Shown piece after piece: positions 32,704-44,065 of a stretch of 64,000 bases of DNA. The notes under the pieces were generated by a model, which did no database searches, had not been told where the DNA came from, and was given only the letters and a program-made list of their open reading frames with translations. The DNA is from Nipponacmea schrenckii. Its lineage: Eukaryota; Mollusca; Gastropoda; Lottiidae. The stretch is taken from positions 7,812,001 to 7,876,000 of the forward strand of contig JAUJPP010000011.1 in NCBI GenBank assembly GCA_030562195.1. The letters run 5' to 3'. Position 1 is the stretch's first letter; each line of letters begins with the position of its first letter. Position numbers and translations under genes: made by a program.

Positions 32704-33858
32704 ATGTCAAAGCGAATTATGGACAGTCTGTTACCAGCAAGACCGAAGAGAGTTAAGAAACCTCCAAGCAGATTTGATAAAATTAGTTCTCAACCCTCCA
32801 CTAGTAATTCTGCTCCAAACTCTGCATTTTCAAAGGCAAAGGTTTCAAATCATCTTTCAACAAGTGCTGCAAGGCCTCCAGCAAACATTGAAATGGACAT
32901 TCAGTCTGGTGAGGACGAATTTGACGATTATGACTCAATTGGGCCTCAGGACAATTTGAAAGATATAGTGAATGAAACGGTTCAGACCTCTATTAATGAA
33001 ATTGTGCCCATAATAACTGAAAAGGTGGCCGAGGCAGTTTTGAGTCAGATGCCACAACAAGCTCAGCCTGTTTATGATGAAATGACTGTGCCAGATTGGT
33101 TACAAAGCACAAATCAGAGATTAATTTATCAGCCTCCAGGTAATAGTAGCTATAATATGCACTTATCCAAACCGCTAACATTGGGTATTGACCCTAAGGT
33201 CAAAGCTAAAATCTGGGCCAATGAATTTGTAGATTTCAATTTGTTGATAGGGAAAACAGCACCACAAAAATTTGTAATGAAGCAGGAAGGGGACGAGATA
33301 GCATTCCAACGGGAGGGCAAGGCTGCAGGTAACATTGACAGTTTAAATCAAGGGGTTAGGGCATTTTTCGTGTTTGTTAGCATATACACTGAAAAACATC
33401 CACGAGAATGTGGTAATTTAATGAAATATGCGTCAATCATATTTGACCTTAGGGAACAAGCAGGAGAAAATGCAGCTTTGTGGTATGACTTATCATTTCG
33501 AGAATTAAGACACTCCACGTTAGTCCCCTGGGAAATCATTAACTTAGAAATCTACCAATTAGCAGCAAATAAAGGCATGGATGCGAAATTCCGACATAAT
33601 TTCAAACGATATGATACACGTAAACCTAGAGTTGATAAGGATAAGGCAATAAAATTCTGTTGGCAATATAATAGGACAGGCTCTTGTGCCTGGCGCAATA
33701 ATTGCACTTTTCGACATATCTGCCAAACTTGCAAAGGACGACACAGTCAACTCCAATGTCCACAACTCGACAAACACAACACAGGACCAAAAACAGACAC
33801 TTCCAACGTCAAAAAATCAAACCAACCAACTGCTAAAAAATCCTTTGATACAAAATAA
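32704..33858 (+). CDS. DIRS-type gag-like protein
   Basis: A TTTTCAG acceptor at 32692-32698 lies 5 bp before the ATG at 32704 (MSKRIMDSLLPARPKR). The protein has a disordered basic/acidic N-terminus, then a compact domain (KAKIWANEFVDFNLLIG; ALWYDLSFRELRHS). It ends with a CCCH/CCHC-type cluster (CWQYNRTGSCAWRNNCTFRHIC..C). It stays open for about 385 codons. The RT frame overlaps its end in another frame, suggesting frameshifting or a spliced message. Confidence 0.8.
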   Translation: MSKRIMDSLLPARPKRVKKPPSRFDKISSQPSTSNSAPNSAFSKAKVSNHLSTSAARPPANIEMDIQSGEDEFDDYDSIGPQDNLKDIVNETVQTSINEIVPIITEKVAEAVLSQMPQQAQPVYDEMTVPDWLQSTNQRLIYQPPGNSSYNMHLSKPLTLGIDPKVKAKIWANEFVDFNLLIGKTAPQKFVMKQEGDEIAFQREGKAAGNIDSLNQGVRAFFVFVSIYTEKHPRECGNLMKYASIIFDLREQAGENAALWYDLSFRELRHSTLVPWEIINLEIYQLAANKGMDAKFRHNFKRYDTRKPRVDKDKAIKFCWQYNRTGSCAWRNNCTFRHICQTCKGRHSQLQCPQLDKHNTGPKTDTSNVKKSNQPTAKKSFDTK

Positions 33859-34813
33859 GGCAACCACTTCCACGGTTGTGACTCCTGTTGATCCTACCTT
33901 ATTAGATCAGTGGTTAAGTGGATATGATAAGGATCTTACCAAGTTTCTCATTGACGGCTTCACATTCGGTTTTAAAATCCCTTATACGGGCAAGCGAACA
34001 TTCTGTGACTGTACCAATCTTAAGTCAGCGTTAGCAAATATTGATATAGTGAAACAAAAAATCAGTAAAGAGCAAAAAGCAGGGCGTATCGCAGGCCCCT
34101 ATTCAATAACAGACTTACCGTTCGAAGATATTCATTTGTCACCATTGGGGCTAATCCCTAAGAAATCCCCTGGTGATTTCCGCATTATTCACCATCTTTC
34201 ATTTCCGGAAAATTTGTCTGTTAATGATTTCATACCATATGAAGACTGTACTGTACAATACCAAACAATTGAAACTGCGATTAATTTTATTCAACAATGT
34301 GGGAAAGGCTGTTATTTGGCAAAAATTGACATAGAAAATGCTTTCAATCTAGTACCCATTCATCCTTCAGACTATTCGTTTTTAGTTTTGAAAATTGAAA
34401 ATGATGTCTATTTTGATAAAACACTTCCCATGGGGTTGAGTTACTCATGCAATTTATTTCAAAAGTTAAGTTCTGCACTACAATGGGTGGCTCAACACAA
34501 ATTAAATTCTCCCTACACAGTCCATGTGTTGGACGATTTTCTTTATGCCACATATTTAAAGAACTCAAGAGTTGAATTTTACACAGACAATCTTGCAGTG
34601 GTTTACATTATAAACAAACTCTCATCAAAAAATATAACACTTATGTCATTGGTTCGTAGGTTGGTCGGCAGCATGCTCAAATATAATATTCTCTTTAAAT
34701 GTAAACATATCCCTGGTGTTAAGAATGTCGCAGCTGATATGTTATCTCGATTGCAGGTCGAAGAATTCAAAACTCAGTTTCTACAATTCCAAGAAGACGC
34801 AACCAACCATTAA
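33686..34813 (+). pseudogene. DIRS-type reverse transcriptase and RNase H, internally deleted
   Basis: From about 33890 the frame is a DIRS RT. Motif A is YLAKIDIENAFNLVPI, motif B LPMGLSYSCNLFQKLSSALQW and motif C VHVLDDFLYA. Directly after motif C the sequence jumps into the late RNase H region (VEFYTDNLAVVYIINKL; KHIPGVKNVAADMLSRL). The RT thumb and the first half of RNase H are therefore missing, although the frame stays open. Confidence 0.85.
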
Positions 34814-34859
34814 CACATTACGTTACAACTTCTGACCTCAAAATGACAGCTCAAAAATT

Positions 34860-35747
34860 ATCTCTTCATCTCTTGCTCCATCCTCACAAGCAACATATAA
34901 GCTAGCTGTAGGTTTCTTTAAAAACTTTATGTTTCACTATTTTCCAGGAAAAACCAATTTTTCCTAATTCAGTAGAGCATCTGACACTCTTTATAGCCTT
35001 TTGTCATCAGAGAGATTTGTCTGCCCGCTCTGTCAATGGTTATCTTTCTACACTCAGTTACTATTCTCAGCTTTTCAATTACCCAGTTTATACGAAACAT
35101 TTCGTGCTCCAAAAAATGATGCAAGGCTACAAAAAGCTTAAAGAACTTCAGATATTAGGCTACCCATCACACCAGTAATATTAAAAATCTATTATTCAGT
35201 CTTTTCAACATTTAGGTTATTCAAAATACTTGACTGTAATGCTTAAAACTATGTTTCTAATAGCATTCCATGGTCTCTTACGAGTAGGGGAGATAACTAC
35301 TACAGGACAACAATCCACACATGTGTTAAGGATCCAAGACTTAACAATAATGTCGACGCATCCTCCCTCCATAAATATTAAAATGTCTCATTTTAAACAC
35401 AGTGGCGATAAGCCTGTGGTGATCGCGTTTAAGGCTTCTTCAAACGTACAATACTGCCCTGTTCACACATGTTGCAATTTTTAGCTATGCGAGGACCCCG
35501 TCTCGGTCCATTATTCCAATTTCCAGATGGTCATGCAGTATCTAGAAACTTTTTCACTACCCATTTGCAGTCATCATTAAAATGGGCTGGTCTAGACCCA
35601 ACTAAATTTAAAGGTCATAGTTTCAGAATAGGGGGCGCAACCCATGCAGCCATGATGGGATTGAATGACCAACAAATTATGCATATTGGACGATGGAAAT
35701 CCACAGCCTACAAAAGATACATTAGGATCCCTGCCATCTCTTTATAA
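34860..35747 (+). pseudogene. Tyrosine recombinase of DIRS element 1
   Basis: The N-terminal SAM-like half (34860-35200) is out of frame. The catalytic half shows the box I arginine (HGLLRVGEI, 35262-35290). After a frameshift near 35470 come the HxxR (HSFRIGG), the GRW box and the final tyrosine (AYKRYIR). All key residues of a tyrosine recombinase are visible, but they are split over two frames. The enzyme would insert a circular cDNA without making target-site duplications. Confidence 0.85.
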
Positions 35748-35940
35748 TTAAGTTCTTTTGACAGAGGTTTGTGCTAGGCCCTATTCTCTGTCGACGCCTG
35801 CGGCCTTGTCCTTGTATAGGAATGGGGGGGATTGCATCATGGATCGCTTTAGTTCAGGTCTTCTTCTGAGGAGTGTGCTAGGCCTCTCCTCCGGACTTCT
35901 TTTGTTAGTCTATAAGTAATCGATCTATGGTGCATTCTAT

Positions 35941-36098
35941 GGCGGTTTTATTAACCCATTTCCTATGATGATAATCATTGTTTGTACATATGTTAAATCA
36001 TTATATGTTATTGCTGTTTTACGTTTAATTTGTCAAATAAATGGCCTTTATCAATCCATGCTGGGTTGTTTATGGGGTGTGAGGGAGGAGGAACAAAT
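35941..36098 (+). repeat. Split direct repeat, copy B1
   Basis: The 158-bp segment starting GGCGGTTTTATTAACCC recurs at 36315-36484 with few changes. It lies downstream of the recombinase, as B1 does in PAT/Ngaro elements. Confidence 0.8.
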
Positions 36099-36314
36099 AA
36101 TCATTTTAGAAGTAAAATAAATTTGTTGCAGACCGAAGCCTCTTTAGGAGTTACGTGCCCTTGCCGCTAGAGGACTCGTCCTCTCTTAGTTTGGTGCCTT
36201 CAAGGTCTGTACTCCTTTTCGGCGCTTTATCAAATTAAAACCCTGGAAAGTTTGGATAGATTGATAGTTGCCATTTATTTATTCTGTTTGGTGGTGCCAG
36301 ATATTTTTTCGGTT

Positions 36315-36484
36315 GGCGGTTTTTATTAACCCTATTCCTATGATGATAATCATTGTTTGTACATATGTTAAATCATTATATGTTATTGCTGTTTTACGTT
36401 TAATTTGTCATTTAAATTAATGGCCTTTATCAATCCATGCTGGGTTGTTTATGGGGGGGGGGGGGTGAGGGAGGAGGAACAAAT
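36315..36484 (+). repeat. Split direct repeat, copy B2
   Basis: Second copy, 170 bp. It differs from B1 mainly by a short AT insertion and a longer G run. The 216 bp between the copies (36099-36314) would be A2. Confidence 0.8.
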
Positions 36485-36549
36485 TACATTTGTGTGGTCT
36501 TGCAGTTCATGATTCCACTGCTAGTTCTCCATATCTCCATAGATATCCT

Positions 36550-36629
36550 ATAAATAACTAGATCGCTCACGTGATCTTTTCAGCGCGTAAATTGGCTTCA
36601 CTTCCGGTTGTGGGCAAAACAGCGGCAAA
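36550..36629 (+). promoter_or_regulatory. Candidate promoter of the THAP-domain gene
   Basis: Contains CTATAAATA at 36550-36558, a CACGTG E-box near 36569 and ACTTCCGGTT (ETS-type site) at 36600-36609, all within 80 bp of the ATG. This is a common arrangement for animal gene starts. Function inferred. Confidence 0.4.
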
Positions 36630-37471
36630 ATGGTGGCTTCGTGTAGTGCTTTCAACTATACAAACAGATACAAGTCAGGATCTTCCATCACGTTTTACAG
36701 GTAGATTCAATGTTCAAGATCTTTTGTTAACATTGTCTGGTCAAAAATACCAGTTGCAGAATTTTACCACTATAGATTCATAGCTTGAAACTCCAATATA
36801 ATCCAGGCAACACCAAGGCAGGGGTAGGCCTAGTCCTACCTACTACTAGTACTAGGCCTAAAAACTAATGCTGTTCTTCTCTAGTAAACTACTAGTTAGA
36901 TCTAGGCCTACTGCCTGACAATTTTGATTTATTAATTGAAATATTGGAATAATACCACTTTGTTTATAAATTGAAACTGATTAGGCTTACGCTAAGCAAG
37001 GTCTATGCCTATGGGTAGAAATGTTTTTTTTTTCATTGTAATGCAATTTAATGGCCCTTGTACAAGATGAGTTACATTGCATGTTGAAAATGGTCTCCAT
37101 TTTTCAATTGATAAATTTAAATGGCTAGCTTGGCCTTTATTACTACACAGTTATCATAGGGGCCAAATAATTGAATTAAATTTAGTAATGATGAAGACAT
37201 GTTTGCTTGTGACAGACATTATTATAGATGAAATATTATGTCAATTGTTAGGCAATACTATTCACAGATCTTCTTTAATTATAGATTTCCAAAAGATGAC
37301 GGCCTACGCAAAATTTGGTTAGTAAACATGAGACGTTCTGGTTTTCAACCATCTTCATCTTCTGTCATTTGTTCTTGCCATTTTGAAGAAACATGTTTTG
37401 TTAAAAAGGGAAACACATTTTTGAAACCAGAATCTGTTCCAACCATATTTGATTTTCCTTCTCATCTACAG
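36630..37471 (+). CDS. THAP-domain protein, exons 1 and 2 (partial gene)
   Basis: Exon 1 is 36630-36700 (MVASCSAFNYTNRYKSGSS) and ends before GTAGAT. Exon 2 is 37285-37471 (ATTATAG acceptor, GTATGT donor), and the phase joins as AG|A. Exon 2 carries the core of the domain: FPKDDGLRKIW, then VICSCHF and LKPESVPTIFDFP. THAP domains bind DNA through a C2CH zinc site. Here the second cysteine position reads Tyr (N-Y-T), so one zinc ligand is missing. Later exons are not found before the BEL element. It may be a host gene or the start of a P-element-like transposase. Confidence 0.7.
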
Positions 37472-37873
37472 GTATGTCTTTGAGCCTTTTTTTTCTTCAA
37501 CTTTTTACATATATAAAATTAATTACAACTCAATATGGGTATAAAAAAGTATAAGAAAACAAGGTAACCAGGCAATTAACCCATAAGATTTTTACTGATA
37601 TATTCAGTAAAATCTCTGAGGTGTTCAATCCTTTAACTCAGGGTCGCTCCATTGTTTTCTGAAGATGTTTTCCAAAGAAGTTTGATCAACTACCAGTACC
37701 AGTATTAGATTGGAAGATTTACCAAGTCAGAACATAAGTGTGCTCTGAAGTTTTAAGTCCAACTAATAATAACTACATGGTGGATTCAGAGTTGAAGTTG
37801 ATAGACATTCCATAACTAAATGAGACTTTATAGTTTTATTATTCTATTGAACAGTTTTTTATTAATTATTATA

Positions 37874-39984
37874 ATGTCAGAAAAGGGTAAAATTACTTCT
37901 GCAGTGGGGGGAGGTCCCAAAAGTCAGGATATAGAAAATGAGAATTCTAATGAGGCATCAGGTAGCACTAATGCAACAGGTCAGTCAGTTTTAGAAGAAC
38001 TGAAGTCTAAGAGGAAATTGCTAAGAGGCAAGATTACTAGGTCCATAACTAGAGTTCGTACAGCCATACGCAAAGATGAGACAAATTGTAGAAGGTTTCA
38101 TAGAGAATTAGATGAAATTCGTAAAAATTATGCTATTGCTTGTCAATATCACAGTGAATTGTATGATTATTATGATGATTCTCATGCAGGACGTTTAGAT
38201 CAATGGGAGACAGACCTTACAGATGATTTGTATAGTATTGAAGAAGAAGTTGAAGATTATATTAAGAGTTTACAGATAAGTGGTAAACAGAGTCAGCTTT
38301 CTTCAGATAGGTCTATGGTATAAGATAATTCAGCTGTTATTGATACAGAGAGAAGGGAGACAACTCCAGTTAAAAATGATTTACAGTCTTCAGTTAACGA
38401 AGAAAGAGGAAGTCTTCATTCAGAGTCCTCCACATCTACACAACATCCAGCATCTACTACATTAGTTAATAATAGTTCAGTTAGTTTTGAAAGTCAGGTT
38501 AGTAGGTCTGATTCTTGGATTGATGAATTAGTTGAGTTTCAAGAAACAGTATTACCTTCTTCAGTTTCTGAAATGTCAGTTGCAGATGCTCTGTATAGGA
38601 TTGAAGCCAGTAGAGATATACCAACACTTAAATTATTCAAGTTTGATGGAAATCCTTTGAGTTATATTGAGTTTATGGATAAGTTTAAGATTCATATTCA
38701 TGACAAGCCACATTTGTCTGATGATGTCCGTTTGATACAGCTTAAGATGCATATAACAAGAGAAGCTGAAAGGTCTATTTCTGGACTGGGGTCATCTGGT
38801 TCCATGTATGCTACAGCCTGTAAAACCTTAAAGGAGCAGTTTGGTCAGTCAAGTGCTATTGCTCAAGCCCATATCCAGAAAGTAACCAAGATGGGAAAGA
38901 TTCCTAACTCAGATAGACAGGGACTGAGAGATTTGTCCATTGATGTAATTAATTGTATTGCTGTTTTGGAAAAGATCCAGTATTTTTCAGACATTAATGC
39001 CAAGGTGAATTTGATAAAGATAATAGAACGTCTTCCTGATCGTTTAATGGAGAAGTGGAAAAATTCAGTTCCAGATATACGAAGTAAAGGTGAAGTTCCT
39101 TCCATAATGCATATTAGCCGCTTTCTTCGTAAACAGGTAACCATTGCCTTTGATCCAGATTTTGGTAAAATGGAGAAGAGTTACAAGAAATTTGATAGCA
39201 GTTCTCGAGACAGTAATTTCCAAAGGAACAAGCCTAAAGGTGTTCATTCAGCTCAACCTGAGAAGAGAAGTTTAAAATGTTTTATTTGTCTTGCTGGTCA
39301 TAGAGTTTCAGATTGTCCTACATTTATTGATAGTTCGATTCAAGATAGATTTAAACTTGTTAGTGATAATAAATTTTGTTTTAGTTGTTTAGTCAAAGGA
39401 CATCGTACCGCTGAATGTCGTTCAAAGGTATCCTGTGGAAAAGATTCTTGTACGAAGAAACATCATTATTTACTACATACTGACCCACAACCTGCTAGTA
39501 GTACCATTCCTGTGAAGCCAGTACTGGATAGAAGAAGCATTCTACCAGTTGTAAGAGTTATGTTTAGATCTTGTCATGGAAATTATAGGCAAGGTAATGT
39601 TTTAGTTGATTCTGGAGCAGGTACCTCTATTATTGGGAAAAAACATTTGCAAGGGCTTTAGGCTTGCAAGGTCCCATTCAACCTTTAGATCTTTCAGTTG
39701 TGGGAGGAGATAGATTTCAAGTTTCAGGTAGTCGTAGATTAGATTTCTCGATTTCGAATTTGAATGGAGGAGAAGATTACCAGATTGAGGCTCATGAGAT
39801 TGAAGAGACAATTGTTAGTGTAGAACCTCTTGATAGGCCTTGGTTGAAATGTTTTAGTCATTTGTCAGATTTAGAGTTCCCTCACAAAGCTGGTCCAGTT
39901 GATTTGATTTTAGGTGTTCAGTACAGCCATTTATTTGTTGATTTAGAATGTCGCACAGGATCACCCTTTGAACCAATAGCGTAA
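37874..39984 (+). pseudogene. BEL/Pao gag and protease
   Basis: Gag starts at 37874 (MSEKGK). A single in-frame TAA at 38321-38323 interrupts it, and the same frame continues to 39661. The central part is a typical BEL gag (TLKLFKFDGNPLSYIEFMDKF). Two zinc knuckles follow (CFICLAGHRVSDC; CFSCLVKGHRTAEC), then the aspartic protease LVDSGAGTSIIG near 39605. A frameshift near 39650 moves to 39664-39984, the rest of the protease region. The gene stops there, next to a deletion. Confidence 0.85.
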
Positions 39985-39985
39985 T

Positions 39986-42523
39986 TTGGAAGTTAACAAG
40001 GTACCAACTATTTATCGCCTTCTCCGAGTTACATTTGGAGATAAGTCTTCACCTGATATGGCCAGTTATGTGATGTTACATTTAGCAGATACTTATAAAG
40101 ATGAATATCCTTTAGCATCAGAAGTGTTAGAAAGGGACAGATACATGGATGATTTGATCCATTCTTGCTCATCACCTGAAGAAGCCTCAAATAGAATTAA
40201 GGATTTAGATGAGATATTAGCCTCAGGAAGTTTTAAGATCAAAGAATGGTATTCTTCATCGAAATTAGTTCGTCAAAAGCATGCACTTTATTTTGAAAGT
40301 AAAGGACTTAGTCTTGATGCCTTTACAAAGAGGAATGTCCTGTCTAAGATGTCAATGCTTTATGATCCTCTAGGTCTAGCATCACCTGTCACTGTAAAAA
40401 TGAGAGTTTCTATGCAGGATATTTGGAGATCCAAACAATATGATTGGGATGATACCATACCAGATGCCATGGTTAATTTATGGAAGTCTCATTTTAGAGA
40501 AATAGAGAATTTGAAAACTATAGAATTTCCAAGATGTTTAAAGCCACAACATGTTCAAGGTTTAGCAGAATTACATATTTTTACTGATGCCAGTATCACC
40601 GCTTATGGTGCAGCAGCATATATAGTTTGGTCAACACCAAATGGAGATGAAGTTAGATTGGTAGCTGCAAAGGCAAGAGTTGCGCCTCTCCGTCAAAGCA
40701 CTATACCAAGACTTGAGTTGATGGCGATGTTAATTGGTGCACGATTGGGAACTACCATTATAGAAGAGTTTAAATTAAAACCAGGAAAAGTTTATCTTTG
40801 GTCTGATTCTAAGATAGTTTTAAATTGGATTCGTTCTGAGTCAGTTACGCTTAAGGCATTTGTAGGTGTTAGAGTGTCTGAGATACAGTCTATGTGGGAT
40901 TTGTCATGTTTTCGTTATGTTCCTACAGATATGAATGTTGCTGATGATTTGAGTAGGGGTATTTCAGTCAATAAGATGATAGGTCGATGGATAAATGGTC
41001 CAAGTTTTCTTCATCTCCCTAAAGAAGAATGGCCGAATGAAGATATAGAACCTATTATAGAAGATACAGAGAAGAAAAAGTTCAAGCAAGTATCAGTTGT
41101 TATTGAAGTTCAACCTGTTTTTGATCCATCTAAGTTTTCGAATTTGAATCAGTTGTTTAGAGTTACAGCCTATTGTTTAAGGTTTATATTTAATTTGAAG
41201 TCTAAGTCTGAAGACAGAATCAAAGGATGTTTACAGCCACAAGAGATAGAGAATGCTGAAACTTATTGGATATCTACAGTACAGACTACTAGTTTGCAGA
41301 ATTGGGAAGAAGGTTACAAAGATTTAGCTCCCTTTATGGATAAGAATATTATTAGAGTTGGTGGTAGATTGAGACATTCTCCATTATCTTATGATCAGAA
41401 TCATCCTGTATTGTTACCAGACAGTCATTATATTTCTAGGTTAATTATGTTAGATAGTCATTGGAAATTAGGTCATGTAGGTTCAGAGAGAACATTAGGT
41501 GAAAGCAGAAAGAAATTTTGGATTCTTAAAGGTAGGAATCTTGCTAAGTCAATTGTTAGGAATTGTGTTGTCTGTCGTAAATTGCGTCAACCAGCTCATT
41601 CAACTTTAATGGCCGATTTACCATCTGAGAGGTTAAAGCCGATGTCACCACCATTTTACGTCACAGGTGTTGATCTTTTTGGTCCTTTTAATTTGAAGTA
41701 TGGAAGAAACAAAACCATCAAGGCATGGGGTGCTATATTTACTTGTGCCACAGTCCGAGCCATACATTTGGAAATTGTTAATGATTTATCAACCCAGTCA
41801 TTTTTATTAGCTTTACGCAGATTTGTTGCTTATCATGGTTGGCCTTCTGTAATTTTGTCAGATAATGGGAAGAATTTTGTCGGTGCACAGCGAGAAATAA
41901 GAAGATTTTATGAAGAAGGCAAGAAACAGATTGAAGATTATGTAGTTCTTCATCGAGTGAAATGGAAATTTTCTACGCCACTTAGTCCACATCAAGGGGG
42001 AATATATGAGAGTTTAATCAAGCAGGTTAAAAGATCTTTACAAGTTGCCATTGGTCAACAAATCCTCAATTGGAATGAGATGTCCACAGTTTTTGCTGAG
42101 ATTAGCTGTCTTATTAATAGCCGTCCCATAGGATATCGTCCGGATAATCCCAATGATCCTCAGCCTATTACACCAAATCATTTTATTATTGGTAGATCTA
42201 GCATAGATGTCCCACAAGGTCCTTTCGATGAAACAAGGAATCTTAGGAAAAGGTTTTAGTTCGTCCAAAGATTGGTTCAGCAGTTTTGGAACAGATTTAT
42301 TAGGGATTATATTGGAAAACCAAGAATAGACAGATAAATGTAAATGATGTTGTCCTGTTAGTTGATTCTTCATCACCTCGTGGAAAATGGGATTTAGCCA
42401 GAGTAATCGAAGTATATCCTGGAGCAGATGATATTGTTCGCAATATGAAGGTGAAAACCAAAACTGGAGAATTCAAACGCTCTGTCCAGAAATGTTGCCT
42501 AATTTTGCCGTCTGATGATAATT
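39986..42523 (+). pseudogene. BEL/Pao pol: RT C-terminal half, RNase H, integrase
   Basis: An open frame of 757 codons. It begins in the middle of RT (TIYRLLRVTFG), so the RT fingers and motif A are deleted. It has RYMDDLIHS (motif C), RNase H (IFTDASITAYGAA; LELMAM; WSDSKIV) and the integrase zinc site (H..H..C..C within HWKLGHVG..CVVCRKL). The integrase core has VDLFGPF, SDNGKNF and GIYESLIKQVKRS as the D, D and E segments. A frameshift at about 42250 leads to the C-terminal integrase part, which ends at 42523. It cannot reverse transcribe on its own. Confidence 0.9.
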
Positions 42524-42529
42524 AGTTCT

Positions 42530-43217
42530 CTCATTTTCGTGGGGTCCCGAGGGTTGTTTTGAATAGAATATTCATGTCGTTGTTTTACGCGTTAAGTTGA
42601 TGCAATAAGCCTCTCCCTGTATGTTTATGTTAAATAACCGCTCCCTTGTACTTTTCCCTCCGCCATTTTTGTTGTAAGCCCCATTTGCAGAATGTACTCA
42701 CCAGACTTGAGAAGCTCTAATTGGGTTTTTATAATACATTAATTTATGAATACTAAGGAGATCCACTCTTCAGGTTAATTATTAAAACGTTTATTATGTT
42801 AATTTACTTGTGACAGTGTGTTTATCGCATATTTTGAACTTGAAATTTGGTGTCATTGAAATGCAGATTTTCAACCGAGCACGTGCTACACGTTAATATA
42901 CTATTATGTCTACTTATTAGTCATGTATTTTCAATATATTATTGTCATTGTGCAGACAGTTCATGTGAAAAGTTTCAGATTTGCAATTTGATCAGGTTAT
43001 ATAGTTCATTAGTCAACATATTATGTTCTATTAAGTTGTGTTAATTCAATGTTCTTTCTTCTGTATTTGCAGAATTTGTGTAACTTCATGAGTTTGAGTT
43101 ATACACAACTACTATGTTGTATTGTTAATTGTTGATGATGATGATGATGGTTAATAATTAATAATATATTCAGTAAAATCTCTGAGGTGTTCAATCCTTT
43201 AACTCAGGGTCGCTCCA
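42530..43217 (+). repeat. Probable 3' LTR of the BEL/Pao element
   Basis: Non-coding DNA between the integrase stop and the shared 51-bp end. It contains a short ATG trinucleotide run (43135-43149). The 5' edge is estimated, since only the terminal 51 bp can be matched to the left side. Confidence 0.45.
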
Positions 43218-43840
43218 GTTACTGAAAGTCTAAAACGTATTGGACATTCTTCCCCTACAGTACTTTCTTGTATAGATCTCAAATCTGCATTTTTTCCCTA
43301 CCACTTTCTCCAACTGCTCAACAATACACAGGAATTTCCTCATACACAGGAGGAAAACATTATTAGACTTGCACAAGGATTATCAATCTCACCAGCAAAT
43401 TTGATGATGATATCATTGTATTTTCCAAAGATGTACACAAACATTAACTACATAGTAACCTAGTATTAGCAGCTCTCATAAAATAAGGACTTAAAATTGC
43501 TCCAAACAAATGTAATTTCTTTAGGACATCAGCCATATACATGGGTCATTACCTCTCAATTAACAATGAACATCTACTAACCATCAAACCTTTATCAGAT
43601 AGATGTCAAGAGATCTTAAATTTACCAATTCCTAAAACTAGTCGAGAAGTAAAGCATTTCATAGGTGCAGTAACATATATTGCAAATTTTCTGCCCAAAT
43701 TACAAGAAATATTAAAACCATTGCACCAAATGTCTAATAACAAAAATGACACATTTGAATGGACAAATGAACACACACTAGCCTTCAATAATGTTAAACA
43801 ATTATTAATTGAACCTCCAATATTATATACTCTATAAAAA
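43218..43840 (+). pseudogene. Ty3/Gypsy pol fragment, copy 1
   Basis: Copy of 47774-48445. Starts inside RT (VTESLKRIGHSSPTVLSCID equivalent) and ends with the RT-RNase H connection (SREVKHFIGAVTYIANFLP; ILKPLHQM; FEWTNEHTLAF). Several indels are present, including deletion of the region before the RT motif C. It is joined at its left directly to the BEL LTR. Confidence 0.75.
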
Positions 43841-44065
43841 AAAAATTTCGAGAATCTGTGTATTTCTTGCCACAAACAAATACTACACATTAAAAACTAA
43901 CTAGTGGACGAATATACCCCAAGGTTAAAACAGACTTATGGGTATTTTCGTCCACTTTTTTCCTGTATGATAAAAATTTTTGCATCAATTAATCTTCTTT
44001 TTTGTTATTAACTATTAAAAATAAAATTGAAATCAAACACGCGTTATTCTTTTTTTTTTTACAGA

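Larger units (their letters stand above)
32641..36484 (+). mobile_element. DIRS/Ngaro-like tyrosine-recombinase retrotransposon (element 1)
   Basis: Gene order is gag-like ORF, RT-RNase H, tyrosine recombinase, then a B1-A2-B2 arrangement of direct repeats at the 3' end. There are no LTRs and no DDE integrase. The matching A1 repeat was not found at the 5' side, so the element is probably 5' truncated or rearranged. RT-RNase H has an internal deletion and the recombinase is frameshifted. Confidence 0.8.
37594..43217 (+). mobile_element. BEL/Pao LTR retrotransposon, internally deleted
   Basis: The genes are gag, protease, RT-RNase H and integrase of BEL/Pao type. A segment of about 50 bp (CAGTAAAATCTCTGAGGTGT..GGGTCGCTCCA) occurs at 37594-37645 and again at 43167-43217. 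This gives the 3' ends of the two LTRs, with the left LTR apparently truncated. The right LTR probably spans about 42530-43217. No obvious primer-binding site was recognised. The right end abuts Gypsy pol sequence directly. Confidence 0.8.

Noticed and set aside
37646..37700. Primer-binding site after the left BEL LTR end
   Set aside because: The sequence after the shared end does not resemble the 3' end of a common tRNA that I could recognise.
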